From the NCBI RefSeq assembly GCF_052048155.1, contig NZ_JBNAIK010000004.1, positions 50,418 to 114,417 of the forward strand: a stretch of DNA of 64,000 nt. The letters run 5' to 3'. Made by a program: the position numbers and the translations under genes. This DNA comes from HIMB114 sp052048155 (lineage in GTDB: Bacteria; Pseudomonadota; Alphaproteobacteria; Pelagibacterales; Pelagibacteraceae). Below the pieces are notes generated by a model. The model was not told the DNA's origin. It did not search any database and saw only the letters and a list, made by a program, of their open reading frames with translations. Numbering within the stretch: the stretch's first letter is position 1; each line of letters starts with the position of its first letter. Shown in pieces: positions 42,865-52,094 of the stretch.

Positions 42865-43778
42865 TAATCTATATAATTGCTGATTTGATTAAAAACATAA
42901 TCAACTTTCATTTTATCCATCATACCAGATCCATGAGTTATATTGCATGATCCATTTGGTGTAATTGCAAAAATATTTTTATTATATGAAGCATAGTTTG
43001 GAGGTGTATCTCCAAATAATCCATAGGATCTTACACCTAAACAACCCGATAAATGCATAAAACCTGTATCATTACCAATATAAAGTTTTGATTGGGACAG
43101 GTTAACAAGAGTATCTTTAATTTTCTTATCGCACATAGAAATAGTTTTAATATCAGTTTTTTTTAGTTTTTCTTTTATGATATTTGCATCTTCTATTTCT
43201 TCAGGACCTCCAGCTAGTAAGAAAATTGATTTTTTTTTTTCATTAATCTTTTGTGCTAATTTAATAAAATTTAGAATCTGCCATTTTTTATTTTTTCCAC
43301 TTCCACCAATTCCAAAAGTAATTTGTTGAATTTGATCAACTCTATTATTTAAATTTAAAATCTGATCAAAATCAATACATTCTTTTCCAATCCACTTTTT
43401 TAGAATATTTTGTGATTTTTTAACTATATTTTCATTTTTTTTAAAAACCCCATAAAAAAATATTTTTTTTATTCCTGCTAATTTTGAAAGAAAGAAATAT
43501 CTTATACCATAGTGCATAATAAAACATTTCTCATATTTTTCTTTTTTCAAAAAATTTAAAATTTTTTTATTAAGCTTAAGGCCTGAAGCATCGGGTAAAT
43601 AATTAATTTTTTTAATATATTTATTATTATTCAAAAACTCCGAGGCACAAGTTCTTTTTTTAGTGAGAAGATGTAATTCAAATTCTTTTGAATACTCCGC
43701 AATAGTATAAATCGGAGGAAGAAAAACACATAAATCACCTATTCCAGGTCTAGTTTGTATAATTAATATTTTTTCCAT
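42864..43778 (-). CDS. Glycosyltransferase family 9 (heptosyltransferase-like) protein
   Basis: A 304-residue protein resembling ADP-heptose:LPS heptosyltransferases. It begins ILIIQTRPGIGDLCVFLPPI, has a glycine-rich FGIGGSGKNKKW centre, and the C-terminal donor-site pattern YIGNDTGFMHLSGCLG with GLFGDTPP. It probably adds a sugar to the LPS core at the inner membrane; the sugar is not known. It starts at the lepA stop (1-bp overlap) and its own stop overlaps tRNA-Ser by one base. Confidence 0.82.
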   Translation of the reverse strand: MEKILIIQTRPGIGDLCVFLPPIYTIAEYSKEFELHLLTKKRTCASEFLNNNKYIKKINYLPDASGLKLNKKILNFLKKEKYEKCFIMHYGIRYFFLSKLAGIKKIFFYGVFKKNENIVKKSQNILKKWIGKECIDFDQILNLNNRVDQIQQITFGIGGSGKNKKWQILNFIKLAQKINEKKKSIFLLAGGPEEIEDANIIKEKLKKTDIKTISMCDKKIKDTLVNLSQSKLYIGNDTGFMHLSGCLGVRSYGLFGDTPPNYASYNKNIFAITPNGSCNITHGSGMMDKMKVDYVFNQISNYID

Positions 43779-45586
43779 TAGGAATCTTTATTAATTTTTA
43801 ATACACCAATAAAAGCTTCTTGTGGTATCTCAACTTTTCCAAATTGTTTCATTCTTGATTTACCTTTTTTTTGCTTATCTAATAATTTTCTTTTTCGATC
43901 TAATGCACCACCACCATGAATTTTTGTTAGAACATCTTTTTTAAATCCTTTGATTGTTTCTCTTGCAATAATTTTGCCTCCTATTGCTGCTTGGATGGGT
44001 ATTTGGAATTGATGCCTTGGAATTAGATCTTTTAGTTTTTCACAGATTAACCGACCTTGTTTTTGTGCAAAATCTTTATGTATTATCATTGAAAGTGCAT
44101 CTACAGGCTCATCATTAACTAAAATTGATAACTTGATCAAATCACCATCTTTATATTCATTTATTTCATAATCAAAACTAGCATAACCACTAGTAATAGA
44201 TTTTAAACGATCATAAAAATCAAATACAACCTCATTTAAAGGCATATCATATTTCAAAACTACTCTGTTTCCTGAATAACTCATATCCTTTTGTACACCT
44301 CTTTTTTCCTCGCAAATTTTAATAATTGATCCCAGATATTCATCAGGCGTTATAATTGTTGCAACTATCCATGGCTCCTTAATGGTTTTAATTGATGAAA
44401 CTTCAGGCATGTTAGTTGGATTTTGTAAATCAGTAATTCTGTTATCAGTTGTTTGAAGCTTATATACAACGCCAGGAGTTGTGGTGATTAAATTAATATC
44501 ATACTCCCTTTCCAACCTTTGAACTACTATCTCAAGGTGTAACAAGCCTAAAAATCCGCATCTAAAACCTAGACCAAGAGCTGAAGAGTTTTCAGGTTCA
44601 TATTCTATACTTGAGTCATTTAGTTTTAATTTTGCCAGACTATCTTTCAATAATCCATAATCACTACTATCTATTGGAAATAAACCACAAAATACTACTG
44701 GCTTACTTGGTTTAAATCCTGATAGTGCCTCACTAGTAGGATTTTTTAATATTGTGATAGTATCACCAACTTTTGTATCTGATAAATCTTTTATACCAGT
44801 AACAATAAAACCTATCTCACCTGGACCAATTTCCTCAATATCAATTGCCTTTGGAGTAAAAATTCCAACTCTTTCCACATCATGTCTTGAATTATTTGAC
44901 ATCATAATAATTTGATCTTTCTTTCTAATTTTTCCATCTATTACTCTTACTAAAATTACCACCCCCAAATAACTGTCATACCAACTGTCTACTAATAAAG
45001 CTTTTAGACTATGATTTTCATTTCCTTTGGGTGATGGAAGATTCTCAACAATAGAATTTAAAATATCATTCACTCCTTCACCTGTTTTGCCAGATGCCAA
45101 TATTGCATTAGATGTATCAACGCCAATAACATCTTCTATTTGTGATTTAACTCTTTCTGGTTCTGAAGCTGGTAAATCTGATTTATTTAAGACTGTAATA
45201 ATTTCATGATTATTATCTAATGCTTGGTAAACATTTGCTAAAGTTTGAGCCTCAACACCCTGGGTGCTATCAACAACTAATAGTGAACCTTCACAGGCTG
45301 CTAAAGATCTATTCACCTCATAACTAAAGTCAACATGTCCAGGTGTATCTATGATATTTAAAATATACTCTTTTCCATCTTTGTGTTTATATTTTAATCT
45401 TACAGTCTGAGCTTTAATTGTAATACCACGCTCTCTTTCAATTTCCATTGAGTCTAGAACCTGCTCTTTCATTTCTCTGTCGGTTAAGCCACCACAAGTT
45501 TGTATTAATCGATCTGCAAGTGTGGATTTCCCATGATCAATATGAGCTATGATTGAAAAATTTCTAATTAGACTGATATCTGTCAT
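43778..45586 (-). CDS. lepA: Elongation factor 4 (LepA)
   Basis: A 602-residue translational GTPase with P-loop IAHIDHGKSTLADRL, DTPGHVDF, NKSDLP, and the LepA-specific C-terminal domain ending GGALDRKRKLLDKQKKGKSRMK. LepA acts on the ribosome in elongation or assembly under stress. The length is typical. It overlaps pheT by four bases. Confidence 0.97.
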   Translation of the reverse strand: MTDISLIRNFSIIAHIDHGKSTLADRLIQTCGGLTDREMKEQVLDSMEIERERGITIKAQTVRLKYKHKDGKEYILNIIDTPGHVDFSYEVNRSLAACEGSLLVVDSTQGVEAQTLANVYQALDNNHEIITVLNKSDLPASEPERVKSQIEDVIGVDTSNAILASGKTGEGVNDILNSIVENLPSPKGNENHSLKALLVDSWYDSYLGVVILVRVIDGKIRKKDQIIMMSNNSRHDVERVGIFTPKAIDIEEIGPGEIGFIVTGIKDLSDTKVGDTITILKNPTSEALSGFKPSKPVVFCGLFPIDSSDYGLLKDSLAKLKLNDSSIEYEPENSSALGLGFRCGFLGLLHLEIVVQRLEREYDINLITTTPGVVYKLQTTDNRITDLQNPTNMPEVSSIKTIKEPWIVATIITPDEYLGSIIKICEEKRGVQKDMSYSGNRVVLKYDMPLNEVVFDFYDRLKSITSGYASFDYEINEYKDGDLIKLSILVNDEPVDALSMIIHKDFAQKQGRLICEKLKDLIPRHQFQIPIQAAIGGKIIARETIKGFKKDVLTKIHGGGALDRKRKLLDKQKKGKSRMKQFGKVEIPQEAFIGVLKINKDS

Positions 45587-47952
45587 TGAGATCTTAATGA
45601 ACCACCTAAGCTTTTAGCAGCTATAATAATTTTATCTGATAATTCATCAATTTCTTTATCATTTAACGTTTTATCAGTTGGCTCAAATAGAACTTTAATA
45701 GCTATAGATTTTTTATCTAAATCAATTTTTTCTCCTTCATAGAGATCAAATACGTTAACAGATTTTATTAACTGATCTGTCTTTTTAATTAAGGATACTA
45801 AATCTCCAGCCCTAACTTTTTTATCTAAAATAAATGCAAAATCTCTTTCAACAATTTGAAAGTCGTATTTTTTAAGTTGTTTTTTTGAAACCCTTGATGG
45901 TCTCTTTGGCTCAATGAAATTATCAAGATAAACCTCAAGACCTATAATATTTGATTTTTGAATATCCATTTTTTGTAAAATTAAAGGATGAATTGCACCA
46001 AAGCTTGCTACTTTTGGACCTTTTTTATTACCTATAAAAACATCGGCAGACTGGCCTGGGTGATAATAATTTTTTTCACTTTTTTCTACAACTAGATTAT
46101 CTAGTGACAAACCTAAATCACTTAAAATAAAATATAAATATTCTTTTGCATCAATTGCATTAAATTCCTCATCATTATTAATCCAAGTCGAACTAGTTTT
46201 TTTTCCAACTAAAATTCCAGATGCAATTGTTTCTTGTGTTAAATCTTCTTTAAAAACTGGACCAACTTCAAACATCTGTAAATTTAAATTTGATCTATCT
46301 AGGTTTAATTTTGCCTGTAATATTAAATTTACAAAATTTGAACTCCTTAATACATCTAAATCTGATGAAATTGGGTTTGTGATTTTTATTGTTTGATCAG
46401 AATAATATTGATTAAACTTACTGCTAGTAAAAGACCAACTTATAGTTTCAAAAAATCCTCTGCTTGCAAATGATCTTTGAACTAAATGAAATAATTTTTG
46501 GTGATAATTTAATACTGATTTTTTCTCATTCAATTCTGGGGGTATAGATTGAATTTTATCTAATCCTTTTATTCTTAAAATTTCCTCGATTATATCTGCC
46601 TCTTGGCTCACATCGGGTCTCCAACTAGGAATCTCAATATCTAAAATATTTTTTTTTGCCTTAATTTTAAAACCCAATGTTTCTAAAATTTTTTGACAGT
46701 CTTTCACTTTAGCAGAAAAACCAATTAATTTTTCAAAATTATTGACATCAAATTTAATTTTTTTATTTTTATTTTTTGTGTCGCCAGAAATATTTATTTT
46801 TGAAATTTTTCCTCCACAAATATCCTGAATTAATTTTGCTGCTAATTTTAATCCAGCTTCAATTGAATTAGGATCAACTCCTCTCTCGAATCTAAATTTT
46901 GCATCAGTAATAATTCCTAGTTGCTTTGACACTTTTGCAATTTTTATGGGATCAAACGCTGCAGCCTCTAGAATTATATTTTTTGTGTTTAAATTAATAG
47001 CGCTTGACTGACCTCCAATAACACCACCTAAACCTAAAATTTTATTTTTATCAGTAATTAAACATGCACCATTTGGAATTTTATATTTTTTTTCATCTAA
47101 AGCGTCAAAGCTTTCACTATTTTTTGCTTCTCTAACAATTATATTTCCATCAAGCTTATCTGTATCATATGCATGCATTGGTCGATTAAGATCAAACATT
47201 ACGTAATTTGTTACATCAACAATTGCTGAAATTGGTTTTAAACCAAATGATTCTAAATCTTTTTTTAACCATTCAGGACTCTCACAATTGTTTACATCTT
47301 CAATAAATAGAGATCCAAATGCATTGCATCCAGAATTTTTTTTAATTTCAACTTTGATTACTTTTTTTGATTTTTGTTTTAAATTAATTTTTTTTTCTTC
47401 AATTATTTTTCCAAGACCATAAGCGCTTAAATCTCTAGCAATTCCTCTAACGCCTAAGCAATCTGAACGGTTTGGTGTAATTGAAATATCTATAACCTCT
47501 TCAGTATTTTTGAAAAATTTTTCACCAACTTTTTTATTTTGAATCTCTGTAATTCCATCACTTTCATTTGATACCCCTAATTCACTTTCAGAACAAAGCA
47601 TACCTTTTGACTCAACTCCTCTAATTTTTGCTATGACTAGCTTCATTCCATTTTTAGGAATAACTGCGCCAGGAGGTGCATACACTGTTAATAATCCCTC
47701 TCTAGCATTAGCTGCTCCGCAAACTACTTTTTCAATTTTTTTTCCAGTATCGACATCACAAATTTTTAGTTTGTCAGCATTAGGATGTTTTTCAGCTTTT
47801 AAAATTTTTGCGATTTTAAAAAGTTCTAAATTTTTATTTTCCTCTATGACCTCTTCTACTTCTAGACCGATATTAGTTAATGCACCTACAATCTGATCTG
47901 TTGAAGCTTTAGTATTTAGATGTTTCTTTAACCACGAAAGAGTTAATTTCAT
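45583..47952 (-). CDS. pheT: Phenylalanyl-tRNA synthetase beta subunit PheT
   Basis: A 789-residue beta subunit. The N-terminal tRNA-binding OB domain (KICDVDTGKKIEKVVCGAAN), the B3/B4 editing region, the B5 domain, the core DLDVLRSSNF and a C-terminal anticodon-binding domain (VSKKQLKKYDFQIVERDFAF) are all present. Together with PheS it forms the alpha2-beta2 enzyme. Overlaps pheS by four bases. Confidence 0.97.
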   Translation of the reverse strand: MKLTLSWLKKHLNTKASTDQIVGALTNIGLEVEEVIEENKNLELFKIAKILKAEKHPNADKLKICDVDTGKKIEKVVCGAANAREGLLTVYAPPGAVIPKNGMKLVIAKIRGVESKGMLCSESELGVSNESDGITEIQNKKVGEKFFKNTEEVIDISITPNRSDCLGVRGIARDLSAYGLGKIIEEKKINLKQKSKKVIKVEIKKNSGCNAFGSLFIEDVNNCESPEWLKKDLESFGLKPISAIVDVTNYVMFDLNRPMHAYDTDKLDGNIIVREAKNSESFDALDEKKYKIPNGACLITDKNKILGLGGVIGGQSSAINLNTKNIILEAAAFDPIKIAKVSKQLGIITDAKFRFERGVDPNSIEAGLKLAAKLIQDICGGKISKINISGDTKNKNKKIKFDVNNFEKLIGFSAKVKDCQKILETLGFKIKAKKNILDIEIPSWRPDVSQEADIIEEILRIKGLDKIQSIPPELNEKKSVLNYHQKLFHLVQRSFASRGFFETISWSFTSSKFNQYYSDQTIKITNPISSDLDVLRSSNFVNLILQAKLNLDRSNLNLQMFEVGPVFKEDLTQETIASGILVGKKTSSTWINNDEEFNAIDAKEYLYFILSDLGLSLDNLVVEKSEKNYYHPGQSADVFIGNKKGPKVASFGAIHPLILQKMDIQKSNIIGLEVYLDNFIEPKRPSRVSKKQLKKYDFQIVERDFAFILDKKVRAGDLVSLIKKTDQLIKSVNVFDLYEGEKIDLDKKSIAIKVLFEPTDKTLNDKEIDELSDKIIIAAKSLGGSLRSQ

Positions 47953-49016
47953 TTACTCAACCCTCTATAATTTGTCGGAACATCGTTTGCATCAAAACCA
48001 TAATGGTTAGACCATCTTAAATCACCTTCAAAAAATGATCTCAAATCCGTAATTCCATATTTCAACATTGCGAGACGATCAATTCCCACCCCAAAAGCAT
48101 AACCTTGAAATTTTTTTGGATCAATTTTAACATTCTTTAAAACATTTGGATGAACCATCCCGCAGCCTAAAACTTCTAACCACCTATCTCCTTTTCCTAC
48201 AACAATTTTATTATTTTCAAGTTTGTAACTTATGTCTACCTCTACGCTTGGTTCAGTGAATGGAAAATGACTAGGCCTGAATCTCATCTCAAGGTTTTCA
48301 TCTTCAAAAAACTTTTTTAGAAAAAAATCTAAACAGCCTTTTAGGTGTCCCATATTAATATCTTTATCGATATGTAAGCCTTCTAACTGATGAAACATAG
48401 GTGTGTGCGTCATATCACTATCACATCTATATGTTCTTCCTGGTGCAATAATTTTTATAGGTGGTTTGTTATTTAACATTGTTCGTATCTGAACTGGCGA
48501 TGTATGAGTTCGTAACAAAGTTTTTTTATTCTCATCTAAATAAAAAGTATCATGCATATCTCTAGCGGGATGATGTTCAGGAGTATTAAGTGCAGTAAAA
48601 TTATTAAATTCATTTTCAATATCAGGACCTTCTGCCACAGAAAATCCTATTTCAGCAAATATACATGTCAGCTCATCAATTACTTGTGATACAGGATGTA
48701 TTTTTCCTTTTTTAATTTCTTTTGTCGGAAGTGTGATATCTATTTCTTCTGAGTTTAGTTTTTCTTCTATTTCTTTAAGCTCAATTTTAGATTGGTATGA
48801 ATTAATTTGATCTAGTAAATTTGATTTTATTATATTTAATTCTGATGCAAAATTTTTTCTATTATCAGCATCAATCTTGCCCATGCTTTTGAATGCTTCT
48901 GTAATGATACCCTTTTTTCCTAAATAAAGAGTTTTTAAAGACTCTAAAGTTTCTCGGTCTTTAACTTGCTGAATTTTTAAATTTATCTCAGAGGATAAGT
49001 TTTTAAGATCTAACAT
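47949..49016 (-). CDS. pheS: Phenylalanyl-tRNA synthetase alpha subunit PheS
   Basis: A 355-residue alpha subunit with an N-terminal coiled coil and the class II motifs HPARDMHDTFYL, LLRTHTSPVQIR, GRTYRCDSDMTHTPMFHQ and GFGVGIDRLAMLKYG-like AFGVGIDRLAM. It charges tRNA-Phe. The order rplT-pheS-pheT is the conserved bacterial cluster; rplT ends 9 nt before its start. Confidence 0.97.
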   Translation of the reverse strand: MLDLKNLSSEINLKIQQVKDRETLESLKTLYLGKKGIITEAFKSMGKIDADNRKNFASELNIIKSNLLDQINSYQSKIELKEIEEKLNSEEIDITLPTKEIKKGKIHPVSQVIDELTCIFAEIGFSVAEGPDIENEFNNFTALNTPEHHPARDMHDTFYLDENKKTLLRTHTSPVQIRTMLNNKPPIKIIAPGRTYRCDSDMTHTPMFHQLEGLHIDKDINMGHLKGCLDFFLKKFFEDENLEMRFRPSHFPFTEPSVEVDISYKLENNKIVVGKGDRWLEVLGCGMVHPNVLKNVKIDPKKFQGYAFGVGIDRLAMLKYGITDLRSFFEGDLRWSNHYGFDANDVPTNYRGLSK

Positions 49017-49024
49017 TTAAATAT

Positions 49025-49381
49025 TTAATTTAAATGCGATTGTACCTTTTTTACAATAGATTTAAAAGTCTCTGGATTATTATAAGCGATATCTGCTAAT
49101 ACTTTTCTATCAATGTTAATTTTTGATTTTGTTAAACCATTTATGAATTTAGAATAAGTTAGACCTTCAGCTCTTACACCTGCATTTATTCTTTGAATCC
49201 ATAGTGACCTAAAATTCCTTTTATTTCTTCTTCTGTCTCTGTAGGCATATTGCATAGCTTTCTCAACTGCTTGCTTAGCTACTCTTATTGTGTTTTTTCT
49301 TCTACCCCAATAACCTTTTGCAGCTTTTAAAACTTTTTTATGTTTTGCTTTACTTGTTTTCCCTCTTTTAACTCTTGCCAT
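49025..49381 (-). CDS. rplT: 50S ribosomal protein L20
   Basis: The 118-residue L20 begins MARVKRGKTSKAKHKKVLKA and contains GYWGRRKNTIRVAKQAVEKA and RKRNFRSLWIQRINA-type sequence. It is an early assembly protein of the large subunit and, in other bacteria, represses its own operon; I see no obvious operator here. It follows rpmI by 1 nt. Confidence 0.98.
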   Translation of the reverse strand: MARVKRGKTSKAKHKKVLKAAKGYWGRRKNTIRVAKQAVEKAMQYAYRDRRRNKRNFRSLWIQRINAGVRAEGLTYSKFINGLTKSKINIDRKVLADIAYNNPETFKSIVKKVQSHLN

Positions 49382-49382
49382 A

Positions 49383-49589
49383 TTATCCTCTTAAACTGTT
49401 AGGCATATAAGATTTAATAATCTTTGCGTCCTGTTTTGATAAAACTGTAGTGCCTCTTAATTTTCTGATTTGTGAATTTGTTCTTTTGATCATTCCATGT
49501 CTTTTTCCAGCTTGAGCAGATTTTACTTTGCCCTTAGCTGTAATCTTAAATCTTTTTTTTGCAGAACTCTTAGTCTTTAGTTTGGCCAT
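49383..49589 (-). CDS. rpmI: 50S ribosomal protein L35
   Basis: The 68-residue L35 has the family pattern MAKLKTKSSAKKRFKITAKG, RHGMIKRTNSQIRKLRGT and a basic C-terminus. It lies between infC and rplT as in most bacteria. The start ATG at 49589 gives the exact usual length. Confidence 0.98.
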   Translation of the reverse strand: MAKLKTKSSAKKRFKITAKGKVKSAQAGKRHGMIKRTNSQIRKLRGTTVLSKQDAKIIKSYMPNSLRG

Positions 49590-49640
49590 ATCGAGGGTGG
49601 TTATACTAAAAAAAGGTGTAATGACAATAACAATAATAGC

Positions 49641-50144
49641 TTAATTTGGCTGAATAATCATGGTCATTTGTCTACCTTCCATCTTAGCCTTTTGCTCAAC
49701 TTTTGAGATATCCTTTGTATCTTCAATAATTTTATCAACTAAATCATAAGCAGCTTTCATGTAATCCATTTCACGACCCTTAAAGCGAATTGTAAACTTA
49801 ACTTTATCTCCTTTTGAAATAAATTTTTTAGCATTTTTCATTTTAAAGTCATAATCATGTTTGTCAGTGCTTGGTCTTAGTTTTAACTCCTTTAATGTAA
49901 TAACTTTTTGCTTTTTCTTTGCTTGGCTAGCCTTTTTTTGAATTTCATATTTGTATTTTCCATAATCAATAATCTTACATACTGGAGGCTTTGCATTTGG
50001 AGCGACTTCAATTAAATCTAAGCCAACTTCCTTGGCACGATCTAAAGCTTCTCCAATCGGAACGACACCTATGTTATCGCCATCATCTGTGATAAGTTGC
50101 ACTTCAGATGCTCGGATCTTGTTATTAACTCTTGGACCCTTCAT
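49641..50144 (-). CDS. infC: Translation initiation factor IF-3
   Basis: A 167-residue IF-3 with the N-domain (VNNKIRASEVQLITDDGDNI), linker and C-domain (LRPSTDKHDYDFKMKNAKKF, FKGREMDY, MEGRQMTMIIQP). It prevents premature subunit joining and proofreads initiation codons. The start is an ordinary ATG, not the AUU used for IF-3 autoregulation in enterobacteria. thrS lies 25 nt upstream and rpmI 51 nt downstream. Confidence 0.97.
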   Translation of the reverse strand: MKGPRVNNKIRASEVQLITDDGDNIGVVPIGEALDRAKEVGLDLIEVAPNAKPPVCKIIDYGKYKYEIQKKASQAKKKQKVITLKELKLRPSTDKHDYDFKMKNAKKFISKGDKVKFTIRFKGREMDYMKAAYDLVDKIIEDTKDISKVEQKAKMEGRQMTMIIQPN

Positions 50145-50169
50145 TAATTAAAATAAGTAATATGATGCA

Positions 50170-52083
50170 TTAAATAGATGGAGTATTAGACTCTAGTGAC
50201 AAATTATTTACAGCTTCTTCAAGGCTAACTGTTTGTTGGTTTGTTTGTCCTAGTCTTCTTATAGTAATTGTATTATTTTGAACTTCTTTAGCGCCGCAGA
50301 TCATTAAAACTGGAATTTTCGATACTGAATGTTCTCGAATTTTATAATTAATTTTTTCATTTCTATCATCAATAATAGACCTTAATCCTTTTTTTTCAAG
50401 TAACAACTTTACCTTGCTTGCATAATCGTTTTGTTCGTTGCTTATTGGTAATACGGCAACTTGTTCTGGTGACAACCAAAAAGGAAATTTTCCTGCATGA
50501 TGCTCTATTAAAATTCCAATAAATCTCTCAAGAGATCCAAACATTGCTCTATGTAACATAACTGGTATTTTTTTTGATCCATCATTTGCAACATACGAAG
50601 CACCTAATCTTCCAGGAAGATTAAAATCAACTTGTAAAGTTCCACATTGCCAATCACGTCCGATTGCATCAATCAATACAAATTCAATTTTCGGACCATA
50701 AAAAGCGCCTTCGCCTTTATTAATTTCGTATTTTAATCCGCTGGCCTTAATTGCATCTAGTAAAGCTTTTTCACTTTTATCCCAAATTTTATCATCACCA
50801 ACTCTTTTCTCAGGCCGATCTGAAAATTTAAGTTTCACATTTTCAAAACCGAATGATTTATAAATATCTAAAATTAAATTTGTTACTTTTAAAGACTCCT
50901 CAGTAATTTGTTCTTCAGTGCAAAATATATGAGCATCATCTTGAGTAAATGCCCTAACCCTCATTAATCCGTGTAACGCACCTGATGGTTCATATCGATG
51001 AACTTTTCCAAATTCAGATATTTTAAGTGGTAAATCTTTATAACTTTTTAATCCTTGATTAAAAACTTGAATATGACCTGGGCAATTCATTGGTTTTATT
51101 GCAAAAGTTTTTTCATCTGCATCTGTAGTATACATATGTTCTTGAAACTTTTCCCAATGGCCTGATTTTTCCCATAATGTTTTATCCAACATTTCTGGTG
51201 TATTAACTTCTAAATAACCTGCATCAGTTTGCTTATCTCTCATAAATTTCACTAGTGACTGAAACAGGCTCCATCCTTTTTGATGCCAAAAAACTGCACC
51301 AGGACTTTCTTCTTGAAAATGAAATAAATCTAATGCTTTTCCCAATTTTCTATGATCTCTTTTTTCAGCCTCTTCAATACGATGTAAATATTCATCAAGA
51401 TCTTTCTTTGTTTTCCAGCATGTTCCATAAATTCTTTGAAGCATCTTATTATTAGAGTCTCCTCTCCAATAAGCTCCGGCAACTTTCATTAATTTAAAAG
51501 CTTTCCCTATCCTTCCAAGACTTGGTAAGTGTGGACCTCTACATAAATCATGCCAATCACCGTGGAAGTAAATTGACAATTCTTCTCCTTTAGGAATGCT
51601 CTCAATGATTTCAGCTTTATAATTTTCTCCAATTTTTTTAAAATGTTGTATTGCTTTATCTCTGTCCCAAACTTCTCTAGTCGTTTTAGGATCTTTATCT
51701 ATGATCTCATTCATTTTTTTTTCAATTTTTTCTAAGTCGCTATCGCTAAAAGGTTCATCTCTTGCGAAATCATAATAAAAGCCGTTTTCAATCACTGGAC
51801 CGATTGTTACTTGTGTACCTGGAAAAAGTTCTTGAACAGCCATTGCCATACAATGTGCAGAGTCATGACGAATTAAATCCAAGGCATAATCATCGTCCAT
51901 TGTAATAATTTTAACTTTTGAGTCTTTGCTAATTTCAATTCCTAAATCTTTAAATTCACCATCAACTTCAACGACTAATGCTTTTTTTAATAATGATGGA
52001 GCAATATCTTTTGCGATCTGAGCGCCCGTTACTGCTGAATTATATTCTTTGATATTTCCATCTGGAAGAGTAATTGAAACCAT
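50170..52083 (-). CDS. thrS: Threonyl-tRNA synthetase ThrS
   Basis: A 637-residue class II synthetase with an N-terminal TGS domain, the editing domain with HDSAHCMAMAVQELFPG, and a catalytic core with PMNCPGH (zinc Cys), RVRAFTQDDAHIF, and GSLERFIGILIEH. It charges tRNA-Thr and hydrolyses Ser-tRNA-Thr. Length and motif order are standard. It begins the thrS-infC-rpmI-rplT-pheST-lepA run. Confidence 0.97.
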   Translation of the reverse strand: MVSITLPDGNIKEYNSAVTGAQIAKDIAPSLLKKALVVEVDGEFKDLGIEISKDSKVKIITMDDDYALDLIRHDSAHCMAMAVQELFPGTQVTIGPVIENGFYYDFARDEPFSDSDLEKIEKKMNEIIDKDPKTTREVWDRDKAIQHFKKIGENYKAEIIESIPKGEELSIYFHGDWHDLCRGPHLPSLGRIGKAFKLMKVAGAYWRGDSNNKMLQRIYGTCWKTKKDLDEYLHRIEEAEKRDHRKLGKALDLFHFQEESPGAVFWHQKGWSLFQSLVKFMRDKQTDAGYLEVNTPEMLDKTLWEKSGHWEKFQEHMYTTDADEKTFAIKPMNCPGHIQVFNQGLKSYKDLPLKISEFGKVHRYEPSGALHGLMRVRAFTQDDAHIFCTEEQITEESLKVTNLILDIYKSFGFENVKLKFSDRPEKRVGDDKIWDKSEKALLDAIKASGLKYEINKGEGAFYGPKIEFVLIDAIGRDWQCGTLQVDFNLPGRLGASYVANDGSKKIPVMLHRAMFGSLERFIGILIEHHAGKFPFWLSPEQVAVLPISNEQNDYASKVKLLLEKKGLRSIIDDRNEKINYKIREHSVSKIPVLMICGAKEVQNNTITIRRLGQTNQQTVSLEEAVNNLSLESNTPSI

Positions 52084-52094
52084 ATTTCTTATGA

